Assembly (NCBI RefSeq): GCF_024707105.1
Contig: NZ_JANQAJ010000011.1
Coordinates: 445,488 to 509,487, forward strand
Length of the DNA: 64,000 bases
Direction: 5' to 3'
Origin: Devosia ginsengisoli
GTDB taxonomy: Bacteria > Pseudomonadota > Alphaproteobacteria > Rhizobiales > Devosiaceae
Below, piece after piece: positions 37,525 to 47,369 of this stretch. The notes under the pieces were generated by a model, which saw only the letters and a list, made by a program, of their open reading frames with translations, did not search any database and had not been told where the DNA came from. The first letter of the stretch is position 1, and each line of letters opens with the position of its first letter. The position numbers and the translations under genes are program-made.

Positions 37525-37601
37525 CGGAGTGTAGCTCAGCCTGGTAGAGCACCGGTTTTGGGAACCGGGGGTCCAAAGTTCGAATCTTTGTACTCCGACC
37601 A
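37525..37601 (+). tRNA. tRNA-Pro (anticodon TGG)
   Basis: A 77-base cloverleaf: acceptor CGGAGTG pairs with TACTCCG (one G–T), anticodon loop GTTTTGGGAAC (TGG), T arm AGTTCGAATCTT, CCA encoded. Confidence 0.96.
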
Positions 37602-37630
37602 TCGCACCTGCATCGTATTGAGGACCATGC

Positions 37631-37936
37631 ATGATCGCCCGTATCTACCGCCCGGCCCCCAACGCCATGCAGTCGGGGAAAGGGAAATCCAGGCAGTGGG
37701 TTCTGGTTTATGAACCGGCGAGCCCGCGCGAAATCGATCCGCTGATGGGCTATACGAGTTCGGGCGATACCCGCCAGCAGGTGCGCCTCAGCTTCGAAAC
37801 GCAGGAAGAGGCGGAGGCCTATGCGCAGAAGAGCGGCATCGCCTATTCGGTGCAGCCGGCGCATGACGCCACGCCCAAGCGCCAGAGCTACCCCGACAAT
37901 TTCCGCGCGGACCGCAAGACACCCTGGACGCATTAG
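37631..37936 (+). CDS. NDUFS4-like complex I accessory protein
   Basis: A 101-residue protein of the 'ETC complex I subunit' family, the alphaproteobacterial counterpart of the mitochondrial 18 kDa NDUFS4 subunit. Recognisable parts are the N-terminal ARIYRPAPNAMQSGK, WVLVYEPASPREIDPLMGYTSS and the C-terminal SYPDNFRADRKTPWTH. It sits just after tRNA-Pro, as in many alphaproteobacteria, and is followed by a strong terminator. Confidence 0.92.
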   Translation: MIARIYRPAPNAMQSGKGKSRQWVLVYEPASPREIDPLMGYTSSGDTRQQVRLSFETQEEAEAYAQKSGIAYSVQPAHDATPKRQSYPDNFRADRKTPWTH

Positions 37937-37962
37937 GTTTCCTGCAACAGGAATGACGCAAC

Positions 37963-37994
37963 GCGCCACAAGTGATTGTGGCGCTTTTGTTTTT
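37963..37994 (+). terminator. Rho-independent terminator after the NDUFS4-like gene
   Basis: A perfect 9-bp stem (GCGCCACAA/TTGTGGCGC) with a GTGA loop is followed by TTTTGTTTTT. It begins 26 bases after the stop codon. Confidence 0.9.
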
Positions 37995-38004
37995 CGGAGA
38001 TTGC

Positions 38005-38748
38005 ATGGATACCGTCCTGTTGATCGTGCTGATTGGAGCCGTCGCAGCGGGGTTTGCGCAAGGCGTGTCCGGCTTTGCCTTTTCGCTGGTGGCCCTGTCG
38101 ATCTGGGCCTGGGCCGTCGATCCGCAACTAGCGGCCCCGATGGCGGTTTTTGGCTCGCTCATCGGCCAATTGGCGGCCCTGCCCTGGGTGTGGCGTGGAT
38201 TTGATATCAGGCGCCTGCTGCCACTGGTCATCGGCGGCCTGATCGGCGTCCCGTTCGGCGTGATGCTGCTGCAATGGGTCGATCCCACGCTGTTCAAATT
38301 CGCGCTGGGCGTGTTCCTGCTGCTTTATTGCCCGATCATGCTGCTGCTGCCGCCAGATTATGCCTGGAGGCATGGCGGGCGGATTGCCGATGGCACAGCC
38401 GGGCTCGCCGGCGGCGTGCTGGGTGGACTGGCGGGAATCTCGGGGCCGGTGCCGGCGCTTTGGACCACATTGCGGGGCTGGGACAAGGAAACCCAGCGGG
38501 GCGTGCTGCAAGCTTTCAACATCGCCATGCATATCATCACGCTCAGTGCCTATACGCTGTCAGGCGGCATCACGGGCGAGGCGCTGGTGATGTTCGCCTG
38601 GATCGCGCCGGCCCTGGCGATTCCGGCGGTGCTGGGCGTATTGGTGTTCCGGCGGCTGGCGATGCAGACATTCCGGCGCCTGATTCTGCTGCTGCTCCTG
38701 GTGTCCGGACTGACTCTGGTGTGGGGGAGTGTGGCGGCCTGGCTCTAG
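38005..38748 (+). CDS. TauE/SafE-family permease
   Basis: A 247-residue inner membrane protein with about seven to eight helices. The N-terminal AVAAGFAQGVSGFAFSLVAL and the later LAGGVLGGLAGISGPVPALW are the paired repeats of this family, which exports sulfite, sulfoacetate or other small organic anions. No sulfur genes adjoin it. The ATG at 38005 has a CGGAGA site; it lies directly after the preceding terminator. Confidence 0.85.
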   Translation: MDTVLLIVLIGAVAAGFAQGVSGFAFSLVALSIWAWAVDPQLAAPMAVFGSLIGQLAALPWVWRGFDIRRLLPLVIGGLIGVPFGVMLLQWVDPTLFKFALGVFLLLYCPIMLLLPPDYAWRHGGRIADGTAGLAGGVLGGLAGISGPVPALWTTLRGWDKETQRGVLQAFNIAMHIITLSAYTLSGGITGEALVMFAWIAPALAIPAVLGVLVFRRLAMQTFRRLILLLLLVSGLTLVWGSVAAWL

Positions 38749-38800
38749 CCTTTGGCGCCATACACCCTATCTTGGGCAGGCCACATTGAGGGAATTGTCC

Positions 38801-39667
38801 ATGAAGCTATCGGCCCGTTGCCTGCTCCCTGCCCTTGCCGCGCTCGGCCTTGCTTTGCCTGCACAGGCCCAGCCGGCCATGTGGGAAGTTCGCGACGCTG
38901 ACAGCGCGATCTGGTTGTTCGGCTCGTTCCATGTGTTGCCTGAAGGGACGGCGTGGCGGACGGAACTGTTCGACACCATTCTGGCCGATGCCGAGAAGAT
39001 CGTGTTCGAGACCGATATCCGCCCGGCAGCGGCAGCGCAGGTGGGTGCCGAGGCCTATCTGCGTGGCATCTATACCGACGGCACATTGCTGACCGACGTG
39101 CTGGGCGAAACGATCGAGACGCAATTGCGCGCGAAGGCGGCCGATATCGACATGCCAATGGGCATGGTGCAGGCGATGAAGCCGTGGCTGGCGGCCAACA
39201 CGATCACGGTACAGGCCATGGCCGGCAAGGGTTTTGCCGCGGAGGGCGTGGAACTGCTGCTGCTGCCTGACCTGCCGGAGGAGCGGCTCGGCTTCCTCGA
39301 AACGGGCAGCGAGCAACTCGAAGTGCTGGCGGGCGCATCGGACGAGGAACAGGTCGCCATGCTGGTGGCAACGCTGGACCAACTCGATACGCTGCCCAAG
39401 GTGATGGACAAGATGCTGCGAAGCTGGATGAACGGCACGCCGGACCAGTTGAGCGATGTGTTCATCACCGGAATGGGCGGCTATGAGGCAGGCTTCCTGG
39501 AACGGCTGCTCTATGCGCGCAACCGCAACTGGATCGCGCCGATCGAAACCATGCTGGCTGACAATAGCGAGAACCTGATCGTGGTGGGCGCAGCCCATCT
39601 GATCGGGGAAAACAACGTGCTCGAACTGCTGGAGCAGGCTGGATACGCGGTCGAGCGGATTCAGTAG
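38801..39667 (+). CDS. TraB/GumN-family protein, exported
   Basis: A 288-residue protein with a signal peptide (ending LALPAQAQ) and the TraB/GumN signatures: IWLFGSFHVLPEGT near the start and IVVGAAHLIGENNVLELL near the end. The conserved Gly/His/Glu residues suggest a metal-dependent hydrolase or protease-like activity. The function of bacterial members is not established. The ATG at 38801 has a GAGGGA site. It follows the TauE-type permease after 52 bases. Confidence 0.85.
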   Translation: MKLSARCLLPALAALGLALPAQAQPAMWEVRDADSAIWLFGSFHVLPEGTAWRTELFDTILADAEKIVFETDIRPAAAAQVGAEAYLRGIYTDGTLLTDVLGETIETQLRAKAADIDMPMGMVQAMKPWLAANTITVQAMAGKGFAAEGVELLLLPDLPEERLGFLETGSEQLEVLAGASDEEQVAMLVATLDQLDTLPKVMDKMLRSWMNGTPDQLSDVFITGMGGYEAGFLERLLYARNRNWIAPIETMLADNSENLIVVGAAHLIGENNVLELLEQAGYAVERIQ

Positions 39668-39683
39668 GTTGCTTGAAGGGGAT

Positions 39684-39718
39684 ACCCCCACCTAGCCTCC
39701 CCCTGACAGGGGGAGGAA
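39684..39718. repeat. Degenerate copy of G-rich repeat family A
   Basis: Contains TACCCCCACC followed by the hairpin CCTCCCCCTGACAGGGGGAGG (arms 39697–39704 and 39709–39716 approximately). It lies between the convergent TraB/GumN and oxidoreductase genes, where it could act as a two-way terminator. Confidence 0.7.
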
Positions 39719-39751
39719 TTCGCGCAGTGGTGGTGGCACTATATTGCCCCC

Positions 39752-40903
39752 TCAGACATCGCTGAGCTTGGTCCACTTGCCGTCGTTCTGGCTCGACTGC
39801 ACCGAGGCCACGATGAATTGCATGCCTTCGACGCCGTCGGCCAGGGTGGGCAGCAGACCCTCATAGGCGGCCCCATCGCCGCGGATGATGGCGGCGAACT
39901 GGCTGTAGAGCGTGGCGAAGGCTTCCAGATACCCTTCGGGGTGGCCGGAGGGAATGCGGACATTCATGGTCGAGGCGGCATTGCCGGAAATAGCGCCGCC
40001 GCGAGTCAGCAACTGCCTGGGTTTGCCGAATTCGGTGAACCACATGTAGTTGGGATTATCCTGGCGCCATTCCAGGCCCCCCTTGTCGCCATAGACGCGG
40101 AGCTGGAGGCCGTTTTCGTTGCCGACGGCGACCTGGCTGGCCCAGAGCATGCCTCTGGCGCCGCCTTCGAAACGCAGCAGGATGTGAACGTTATCGTCGA
40201 GCTGGCGGCCCGGCACGAAGCTGGTGAGATCGGCCGAAACAGAATCGGTCTTAAGGCCGGTTACGAAGCGGGCGAGGTTATAAGCGTGGGTGCCGATATC
40301 GCCGATGGCGCCGCCGGCGCCGGAGCGGGCCGGATCAGTGCGCCAGGAGGCCTGCTTGTTGTCGTCACCGGTAGCTTCGGTGAGCCAATCCTGCGGGTAT
40401 TCGGCCTGGATGACGCAGATCTTGCCGAGTGCACCGGAGGCGACGAGTTCGCGGGCCTGCCGGATCAGGGGATAGCCGGTGTAATTGTGGGTCAGCAGGA
40501 ATTTGGCGCCGTTCTTCGGCTTGATCTCGGCCAGCTTGCGGGCATCTTCGAGCGTCGAGGTAACCGGCTTGTCGCAGATGACATGAATGCCGGCTTCGAG
40601 GAAGGCCTTGGCCGGGCCGTAATGCATGTGATTGGGCGTAACGATGGAGACAGCCTCGATGCCGTCCGGACGAGCGGCTTCGGCCCGGGCCATCTCTTCA
40701 TACGAGGTGTAGATGCGGTCTTCGGCCAGGCCGATATTGCGGCCGGATTCCTTTGCCACATCGGGGCGCGACGACAGGGCGCCGGCCACCAGTTCGTAGT
40801 CGCCATCGATACGGGACGCCACGCGGTGAACATAGCCGATAAAAGCTCCCGTGCCACCGCCGACCATGCCCAGGCGAATGCGCTTTGCGCCGTTTTCAGC
40901 CAT
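39752..40903 (-). CDS. Gfo/Idh/MocA-family oxidoreductase (distal copy)
   Basis: A 383-residue NAD(P)-dependent sugar oxidoreductase. The N-terminal Rossmann fold has LGMVGGGTGAFIGYVHR, and CDKPVTSTLEDARKL carries the catalytic EKP-type lysine (here DKP). The C-terminal domain has GGAIGDIGTHAYNLARF with the conserved D/H pair. Substrates of the family are sugars oxidised at C2 or C3, or inositols. An AGGAGG site precedes the ATG. It is the last gene of the sugar cluster, after a family C repeat. Confidence 0.88.
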   Translation of the reverse strand: MAENGAKRIRLGMVGGGTGAFIGYVHRVASRIDGDYELVAGALSSRPDVAKESGRNIGLAEDRIYTSYEEMARAEAARPDGIEAVSIVTPNHMHYGPAKAFLEAGIHVICDKPVTSTLEDARKLAEIKPKNGAKFLLTHNYTGYPLIRQARELVASGALGKICVIQAEYPQDWLTEATGDDNKQASWRTDPARSGAGGAIGDIGTHAYNLARFVTGLKTDSVSADLTSFVPGRQLDDNVHILLRFEGGARGMLWASQVAVGNENGLQLRVYGDKGGLEWRQDNPNYMWFTEFGKPRQLLTRGGAISGNAASTMNVRIPSGHPEGYLEAFATLYSQFAAIIRGDGAAYEGLLPTLADGVEGMQFIVASVQSSQNDGKWTKLSDV

Positions 40904-40948
40904 TGATGCCTCCTCAATATTCCAGCCTCTGGCTGGATGGTGCCACGA

Positions 40949-41028
40949 CCTCGTGGTTCGACAGGCTCACCATGAGGTCTACTGAAAGTTCGAGTGGCCC
41001 TCATCCTGAGCCTGTCGAAGGACGAGGG
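40949..41028. repeat. Dispersed inverted repeat, family C
   Basis: CCTCGTGGTTCGACAGGCTC at the left and its near-complement GAGCCTGTCGAAGGACGAGG at the right, with a CCATGAGG/CCTCAT dyad inside. It forms a long hairpin between two genes of the sugar cluster and may cut transcription between them. Confidence 0.8.
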
Positions 41029-41039
41029 GCGGGGGTGGG

Positions 41040-42095
41040 TTACGAAAGCCCCAGAATCCTGCGGTTGGCCGCCAGATCGGTGCCCGACGCCGCGAAATCG
41101 TCGAAAGCCTTTTCGGTAACGCGGATGATGTGGTTGCTGATAAATTCGGCACCTTCGCGGGCACCGTCCTCGGGATGCTTGATGGCGCATTCCCATTCGA
41201 GCACGGCCCAGCCTTCGAAATCGTATTGCGCCATCTTGGAGAAGATGGAGGCGAAATCGACCTGACCGTCGCCGAGCGAGCGGAAGCGCCCTGCCCGGTT
41301 GATCCAGCTCTGATAGCCCGAATAGACGCCCTGGCGGCCGGTCGGGTTGAACTCGGCGTCCTTGACGTGGAACATCCTGATCCGCTCGTGATAGATGTCG
41401 ATATAGTCGAGGTAATCGAGCTGCTGCAGCACGAAGTGGCTGGGATCGTAGAGCAGGTTGGCGCGCGGATGGTTGTTCACCCGCTCGAGGAACATCTCGT
41501 AGGTGATGCCGTCATGCAGGTCCTCGCCCGGATGAATCTCGTAGCAGAGGTCGATGCCGTTTTCGTCGAAGATGTCGAGGATCGGCGTCCAGCGGCGGGC
41601 CAGTTCGTCGAAGGCTTCTTCGACCAGGCCTGCGGGGCGCTGCGGGAAGGGATAAAGGAAGGGCCAGGCAAGCGCGCCCGAGAAGGTTGCATGCGCCTTG
41701 AGGCCGAGGTTTTTTGAAGCGGCAGCACACAGCTTGAGATGCTGCACGGCCCATTCCTGCCGCGCCTTGGGATTGCCATGCACCGCCGGAATGGCAAAGC
41801 CGTCCGACAGGGTGTCATAGACCGGGTGCACGGCGACCAGTTGGCCGATGATGTGGCTGGCCAGCTCGGTGATTTCCAGACCATGTTTGGCTGCGGTGCC
41901 CTTGAGCTCATCGGCATAGGTCTTTGATGTCGCGGCCTTCTCGATATCGATCAGGCTGTCGGCCCAGGTCGGAATCTGCACGCCCTTGTAGCCGTAATTG
42001 GCGGCCCAGCCGCAAATGGCGTCGAAGGAATTGAACGGCGCCGCATCCCCCGCGAACTGCGCCAGAAAAATAGCTGGCCCCTTGATGGTGCGCAT
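41040..42095 (-). CDS. Xylose-isomerase-like TIM-barrel protein (isomerase/epimerase family)
   Basis: A 351-residue AP_endonuc_2-type TIM barrel. Metal ligands can be placed: Glu in LCYEIHPGED, Asp and His in LLYDPSHFVLQQ, His in RMFHVKDAEF, and Glu in AVLEWECAIKH. Proteins like this beside Gfo/Idh/MocA enzymes act on sugars or keto-sugars; the exact reaction is unknown. An excellent GAGGAGA site precedes the ATG at 42095. It lies after a hairpin that may separate it from the upstream genes. Confidence 0.85.
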   Translation of the reverse strand: MRTIKGPAIFLAQFAGDAAPFNSFDAICGWAANYGYKGVQIPTWADSLIDIEKAATSKTYADELKGTAAKHGLEITELASHIIGQLVAVHPVYDTLSDGFAIPAVHGNPKARQEWAVQHLKLCAAASKNLGLKAHATFSGALAWPFLYPFPQRPAGLVEEAFDELARRWTPILDIFDENGIDLCYEIHPGEDLHDGITYEMFLERVNNHPRANLLYDPSHFVLQQLDYLDYIDIYHERIRMFHVKDAEFNPTGRQGVYSGYQSWINRAGRFRSLGDGQVDFASIFSKMAQYDFEGWAVLEWECAIKHPEDGAREGAEFISNHIIRVTEKAFDDFAASGTDLAANRRILGLS

Positions 42096-42150
42096 ATCGT
42101 TTCTCCTCGTTTCGAGCGCTTCGCGCCCTGGTCTTTTGCCGTTCATGCAA

Positions 42151-42176
42151 ACAGGCGGCGGGTGCCCGCCGCCTGT
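42151..42176 (-). terminator. Perfect hairpin between two sugar-cluster genes
   Basis: A 12-bp perfect inverted repeat (ACAGGCGGCGGG/CCCGCCGCCTGT) with a 2-base centre, followed on the minus strand by TTGCATG. It lies 63 bases after the oxidoreductase stop at 42239. The T tract is weak, so it may only attenuate or stabilise. Confidence 0.6.
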
Positions 42177-42238
42177 CTGGCTCGTTAGTTGACAATGTTG
42201 ACCGGCAGGTGATGCCTGTCAATGAGGTACGCACCTCA

Positions 42239-43378
42239 CTACTTCAGCAGGGCCTGGGCCTCTGCGGGGGTGAGTGCCTTGGGGCGGTCGCAGGTGGTAG
42301 ACAGGGTCAGCACCTGGCCGCTTTCGCCGGCCTTGAGCAGGCTGGTCATCACGTCCACCGCATGCAGCGCTACATCGAGGCCGCAGCGGGCATTATAGCC
42401 ACCGTCGATCGAGGCGATCATGTCGGCCAGGCCCGCCGTGCGGTAATTGGCACGCGGATGCTCCTTGTCGAGGTCCTGATTGGCCTTGCCGAAGGGGTGA
42501 TCCCAGGGGGTGACCTTGGTGCGGGTGCCGGAAATATCCGCGGTGACCAGATCGCCGCCGAAGAAGTTCGGATCGGGCACGAAGATCGAGCCATCGGTGC
42601 CGTAGAGCTCGATATTGTGGTGACCATGCGCCGCCACGTCCCAGCTTGCGCCCATGGTGATGATGGCGCCGGAGACGAATTCGAGCACGCCGTGGATCGT
42701 GGTGGGCGTGCCGACCTTGACGAAGGTGCCCTTGTAGGGGCCTTCGGCGGTCACTTCGCGCTCTGATCGGGCCATGTTGGTAAAGGCCGAGAGGCGCTTG
42801 ACCGGGCCGAGCAGGTGGATCAGGTCGGTGACATAGTAAGGACCGAGATCGAGGATCGGGCCGGCGCCGGGCTGGAAGAAGAAGTCCGGATTGGGATGCC
42901 AGTGTTCCATGCCACGGCTCATGACATGGGTCGTGCCGCTCATGATCTTGCCGAGCTTGCCGCTGTCGATGATGTCGCGGGCCTGCTGGTGGGCACCGCC
43001 GAGGAAGGTATCGGGGGCAGAGCCGACCTTGAGGCCACGATCATCGGCGGCCTTTTTCAACGCCATGCCCTCTTCGAGGCTCAGCACGAAGGGCTTCTCG
43101 GAATAGGCATGCTTGCCGGCCGAGACGATATCCATCGACACCGCATAGTGGGTCGAGGGAATGGTGAGGTTCACGATGACGTCGATTTCGCTGTTCTTGA
43201 GCAGCTCGTCGGGCGTCTGTGCCGCCACGCCGAATTCCTCGGCGCGCTTCTGGGCGGCGGCGGGGAGGATGTCGGCGACGGCACGTACTTCGAGCCCCTT
43301 GAACAGGGGCGCGAGGCGCAGATAGGCGCTGGAGATATTGCCGGCACCCATGATGCCGACGCCAAAAGTCTTGGCCAT
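42239..43378 (-). CDS. Gfo/Idh/MocA-family oxidoreductase (proximal copy)
   Basis: A 379-residue sugar oxidoreductase: FGVGIMGAGNISSAYLR at the N-terminus (Rossmann loop), YSEKPFVLSLEEG with the catalytic lysine in EKP, and GPILDLGPYYVTDLIHLLG in the C-terminal domain with conserved Asp. It starts five bases after the upstream isomerase-like gene, so the two are likely co-translated. It probably oxidises a sugar hydroxyl using NAD(P). Confidence 0.9.
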   Translation of the reverse strand: MAKTFGVGIMGAGNISSAYLRLAPLFKGLEVRAVADILPAAAQKRAEEFGVAAQTPDELLKNSEIDVIVNLTIPSTHYAVSMDIVSAGKHAYSEKPFVLSLEEGMALKKAADDRGLKVGSAPDTFLGGAHQQARDIIDSGKLGKIMSGTTHVMSRGMEHWHPNPDFFFQPGAGPILDLGPYYVTDLIHLLGPVKRLSAFTNMARSEREVTAEGPYKGTFVKVGTPTTIHGVLEFVSGAIITMGASWDVAAHGHHNIELYGTDGSIFVPDPNFFGGDLVTADISGTRTKVTPWDHPFGKANQDLDKEHPRANYRTAGLADMIASIDGGYNARCGLDVALHAVDVMTSLLKAGESGQVLTLSTTCDRPKALTPAEAQALLK

Positions 43379-43383
43379 CTGGA

Positions 43384-44133
43384 TTACTTCCACTTGCTGG
43401 CGGTTGCGATGGAGCGCGTTGCGAAACGCTCGGCATCGGAGGGCTTGTCATGCTCGGCGACGAAATATTGCGCCTTGGTCTTGCTGGTGACCTTGCCGAT
43501 CAGGTTGTCCCAATCGAGCACGCCATGGCCGACATCGGCCCAGCCGTCTTCATCGAGGTTCTGGCCCGATGGGGCGATGTCCTTGACGTGGACGGCGGTG
43601 ATGCGGTTGCCATAGCGGTCGAACCAGGCGATCGGGTCGGCCTTGCCGCGCACGACCCAGGCCACGTCGCATTCCCATTCGATATCCGGCGCGGTTTCGA
43701 GGATGATTTCCATCGGTGTGCGGCCCGAAGTGGTCGGCACGAATTCGAAATCATGGTTGTGCCAGCCGAAGCCGTAGCCTTCCCTGGCATAGGTCTCGCC
43801 AGCCTTGGCCAGCGTCTCGGCCAGTTCGAGCCATTTGGACTCATCTTCGCTGCGACCCTCGGGGCCGATATGGGGGACGATGATCTTCTTGATGCCAAGC
43901 GTTTCGGCGGTCTTGAGCGTGGTCGAGACATCGGCGACCTGCGCCGGGCCGAAATGGCCGGTCGGCATGGAGAGGCCGTTCTTCTTGAGATTGGCGGCGA
44001 GGCCGGCGGCATCGGCATAAAGCCCGCCAAAGCCTTCGGTCTGCGTGTAGCCCAGCTTGCCCAGCTTGACGAGGAAGTCCTCGAGCGAAGGGACATTGCG
44101 GGCGCTGTAGAGCTGGAATGACAATTCGGTCAT
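43384..44133 (-). CDS. Small xylose-isomerase-like TIM-barrel protein
   Basis: A 249-residue AP_endonuc_2-family protein. Metal-site segments are GFGWHNHDFEFVP, WECDVAWVVRG, ITAVHVKDIAPSG and QYFVAEHDKPS. Its N-terminus FQLYSARN is typical of this group of sugar isomerases/epimerases. It pairs with the adjacent oxidoreductase. A CAAGAGG site precedes the ATG; a gap of 180 bases separates it from the transporter ATPase gene. Confidence 0.87.
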   Translation of the reverse strand: MTELSFQLYSARNVPSLEDFLVKLGKLGYTQTEGFGGLYADAAGLAANLKKNGLSMPTGHFGPAQVADVSTTLKTAETLGIKKIIVPHIGPEGRSEDESKWLELAETLAKAGETYAREGYGFGWHNHDFEFVPTTSGRTPMEIILETAPDIEWECDVAWVVRGKADPIAWFDRYGNRITAVHVKDIAPSGQNLDEDGWADVGHGVLDWDNLIGKVTSKTKAQYFVAEHDKPSDAERFATRSIATASKWK

Positions 44134-44313
44134 CGTGGCCTCTTGTATCGTTGGAATGGAGCCATGGCATCGCTTTTGGCGATGCAGGGGTAATGCTGTT
44201 CAGGGATGCTGTCGCGCCTGCCGGACAGGCCAATCACCGCAAAAGTAACATTTGGCCGGATAGCGGCGGGAGGACAGGAGCGGGGCGCCCGAAGGCGCCG
44301 CCGCGGGATGGTG

Positions 44314-45396
<1,083 letters not shown>

Positions 45397-45400
45397 TGAC

Positions 45401-46336
45401 TTATCCCTTCACGGCGCCGGCGGCGACGCCGCGAACGAACAGCTTGCCGGACACAAAGTAGATGATCAGAGGTACCAGGCCCGTCAGCACGGTCGCAGCC
45501 ATGTTGACGTTATATTCCGGCGACCCCTGGGCCGAATTGACGATATTGTTGAGCTGGACGGTCATCGGATAGTTCTGCGTGCCCGCAAAGACCACGCCGA
45601 ACAGGAAGTCGTTCCAGATGCCGGTGACCTGCAGGATCAGCGCCACCACGAAGATCGGCAGCGACATGGGCAGCATGATCTCGAAGAAGATACGCCAGAA
45701 CCCGGCCCCGTCGACGCGGGCGGCCTTGAACAGCTCCTGCGGCAGTGACGCGAAGTAGTTGCGGAACAGCAGCGTCAGGATCGGCATGCCGAAAATGGTA
45801 TGCACGAGAATGACGGCCTGCAGCGTGCCGAAGATGCGCAGTTCACGGGTGATCATCACCAGCGGATAGAGGAACACCTGATAGGGGATGAACGAGCCGA
45901 AGATGAGGATGGCGAAGAAGATTTCGGAGCCCTTGAAACGCCAGTTCACCAGGGCATAGCCGTTCACCGCCGCGATGAAGATCGACACGATGGTGCTCGG
46001 AATGGTGATCTTCACCGAGTTCCAGAAGCCCGGGGACAGTCCCTCGCAGGTCAAGCCCGTGCAGACGCTGGTCCAGGCGCGGACCCAGGCATCGAAATTG
46101 ATCTGCTGGGGCAGCGCGAAGATGTTGCCGAAGCGGATTTCGGGCATCGTCTTGAACGATGTCGCGATCATCACATAGAGCGGGAAGAGGAAGTAGAAGG
46201 AGAACAGTATCAGCACCGAATAGATGATGATCTTGCGCGGCGTGAAGAACGGCTTGGGCCGGGGCCCGCGCGGCTCGACGGCAGTGCCGGTACCGGTTTC
46301 CGGCGCAGCGCCGGCCATGATTGCGGTCTGGCTCAT
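45401..46336 (-). CDS. CUT1 sugar ABC transporter permease (MalG-like)
   Basis: A 311-residue permease with six helices. The EAA loop is SLPQELFKAARVDGAGFWRI, and the N-terminal tail before helix 1 is proline-rich. The start ATG overlaps the upstream permease stop by four bases (ATGA). Confidence 0.92.
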   Translation of the reverse strand: MSQTAIMAGAAPETGTGTAVEPRGPRPKPFFTPRKIIIYSVLILFSFYFLFPLYVMIATSFKTMPEIRFGNIFALPQQINFDAWVRAWTSVCTGLTCEGLSPGFWNSVKITIPSTIVSIFIAAVNGYALVNWRFKGSEIFFAILIFGSFIPYQVFLYPLVMITRELRIFGTLQAVILVHTIFGMPILTLLFRNYFASLPQELFKAARVDGAGFWRIFFEIMLPMSLPIFVVALILQVTGIWNDFLFGVVFAGTQNYPMTVQLNNIVNSAQGSPEYNVNMAATVLTGLVPLIIYFVSGKLFVRGVAAGAVKG

Positions 46337-47274
46337 GAGCGACGTCCCTTTCCGCCAAATTCGAGATAGGCCCAGGGAACCATGATGATGATAACGGTCA
46401 GCAGCATCATGGTCGCAGCGGCCAGACCCTGGCCGATATTCCCGCCCGAGAACATGTAGTTGTAGACGTATTTGGCCGGCACTTCCGAGGAGATGCCGGG
46501 CCCCCCATTGGTCAGCGCCACCACGAGGTCGTAGAGGCGGACAATGCCGGAGCCGATCAGCACCACGGCCGTCACCAGCACGCCGCGCATCATGGGCAGG
46601 ACGATGGAGACATAGGTGCGCCAGGTGGGAATGCCGTCGATACGGGCGGCCTTCCAGATTTCGTCATCGACGCCGCGCAGACCGGCGAGCATGAGCACCA
46701 TGCAGAAACCGACGCCCTGCCAGAGGCCGGCGATCAGCAGCGCGAAGAGCACCATGCGCGGATTGGCGATCCAGTCGAAGGTGAAGCCGGTCCAGCCCAG
46801 ATTGCGGAAGGTGCCCTGCAGGCCGAGCGTGGGATTCATGATCCACTGCCAGACCAGGCCCGTCACGATGAAGCTGAGGGCGAAGGGATAGAGCATGATG
46901 GTGCGGAAGGCGCTTTCGAAGCGGATCTTCTGATCCATCAGCACGGCAAGCAGGAAGCCGAGCGTCAGTGTCAGCACCAGCGACATGGCGCCGTAGCTGA
47001 TCAGGTTGGTGACCGAAATGTTCCAGCGCGAGGTGGCGAAGAGCCGTTCATACTGCTCGAAGCCCACAAACTTGCCGGTCGGCAGGAGCCTGGAATTGGT
47101 GAATGAGTAATAGACGGTCCAAAGGGTACAGCCGACGAAGACGACCAGTACGGTGGCGACCATCGGCAGGGCCGCGATCTTGGCGGGCATGTTGTGAAGG
47201 AAGGTCTTCCGAAGGAAGCCACGCTGACCGGCTATGCCGGCGCCCTCCTCCTTATAAACGGCTGTATCCGCCAT
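46333..47274 (-). CDS. CUT1 sugar ABC transporter permease (MalF-like)
   Basis: A 313-residue permease with six helices; the EAA loop is GVDDEIWKAARIDGIPTWRT. The ATG at 47274 with a GGAGAGA site is preferred to an upstream start at 47313. A stem-loop separates it from the binding-protein gene. Confidence 0.92.
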   Translation of the reverse strand: MADTAVYKEEGAGIAGQRGFLRKTFLHNMPAKIAALPMVATVLVVFVGCTLWTVYYSFTNSRLLPTGKFVGFEQYERLFATSRWNISVTNLISYGAMSLVLTLTLGFLLAVLMDQKIRFESAFRTIMLYPFALSFIVTGLVWQWIMNPTLGLQGTFRNLGWTGFTFDWIANPRMVLFALLIAGLWQGVGFCMVLMLAGLRGVDDEIWKAARIDGIPTWRTYVSIVLPMMRGVLVTAVVLIGSGIVRLYDLVVALTNGGPGISSEVPAKYVYNYMFSGGNIGQGLAAATMMLLTVIIIMVPWAYLEFGGKGRRS

Positions 47275-47292
47275 CAATCTCTCCATAAGAAA

Positions 47293-47323
47293 GTGGTCGA
47301 CCTTGTCGATCAAGGCCGACCAC
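47293..47323 (-). terminator. Stem-loop between sugar-binding protein and permease genes
   Basis: GTGGTCGACCTTG pairs with CAAGGCCGACCAC (one A·C mismatch) around a TCGAT loop. TTTCTTATGG follows on the minus strand, running into the permease ribosome binding site. This position is classic for a leaky terminator or RNA-protecting hairpin. Confidence 0.65.
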
Positions 47324-47369
47324 CGCTTTTCAACGATGAGACCGCAGTCTCACCCGAGCAGTCGGACGA

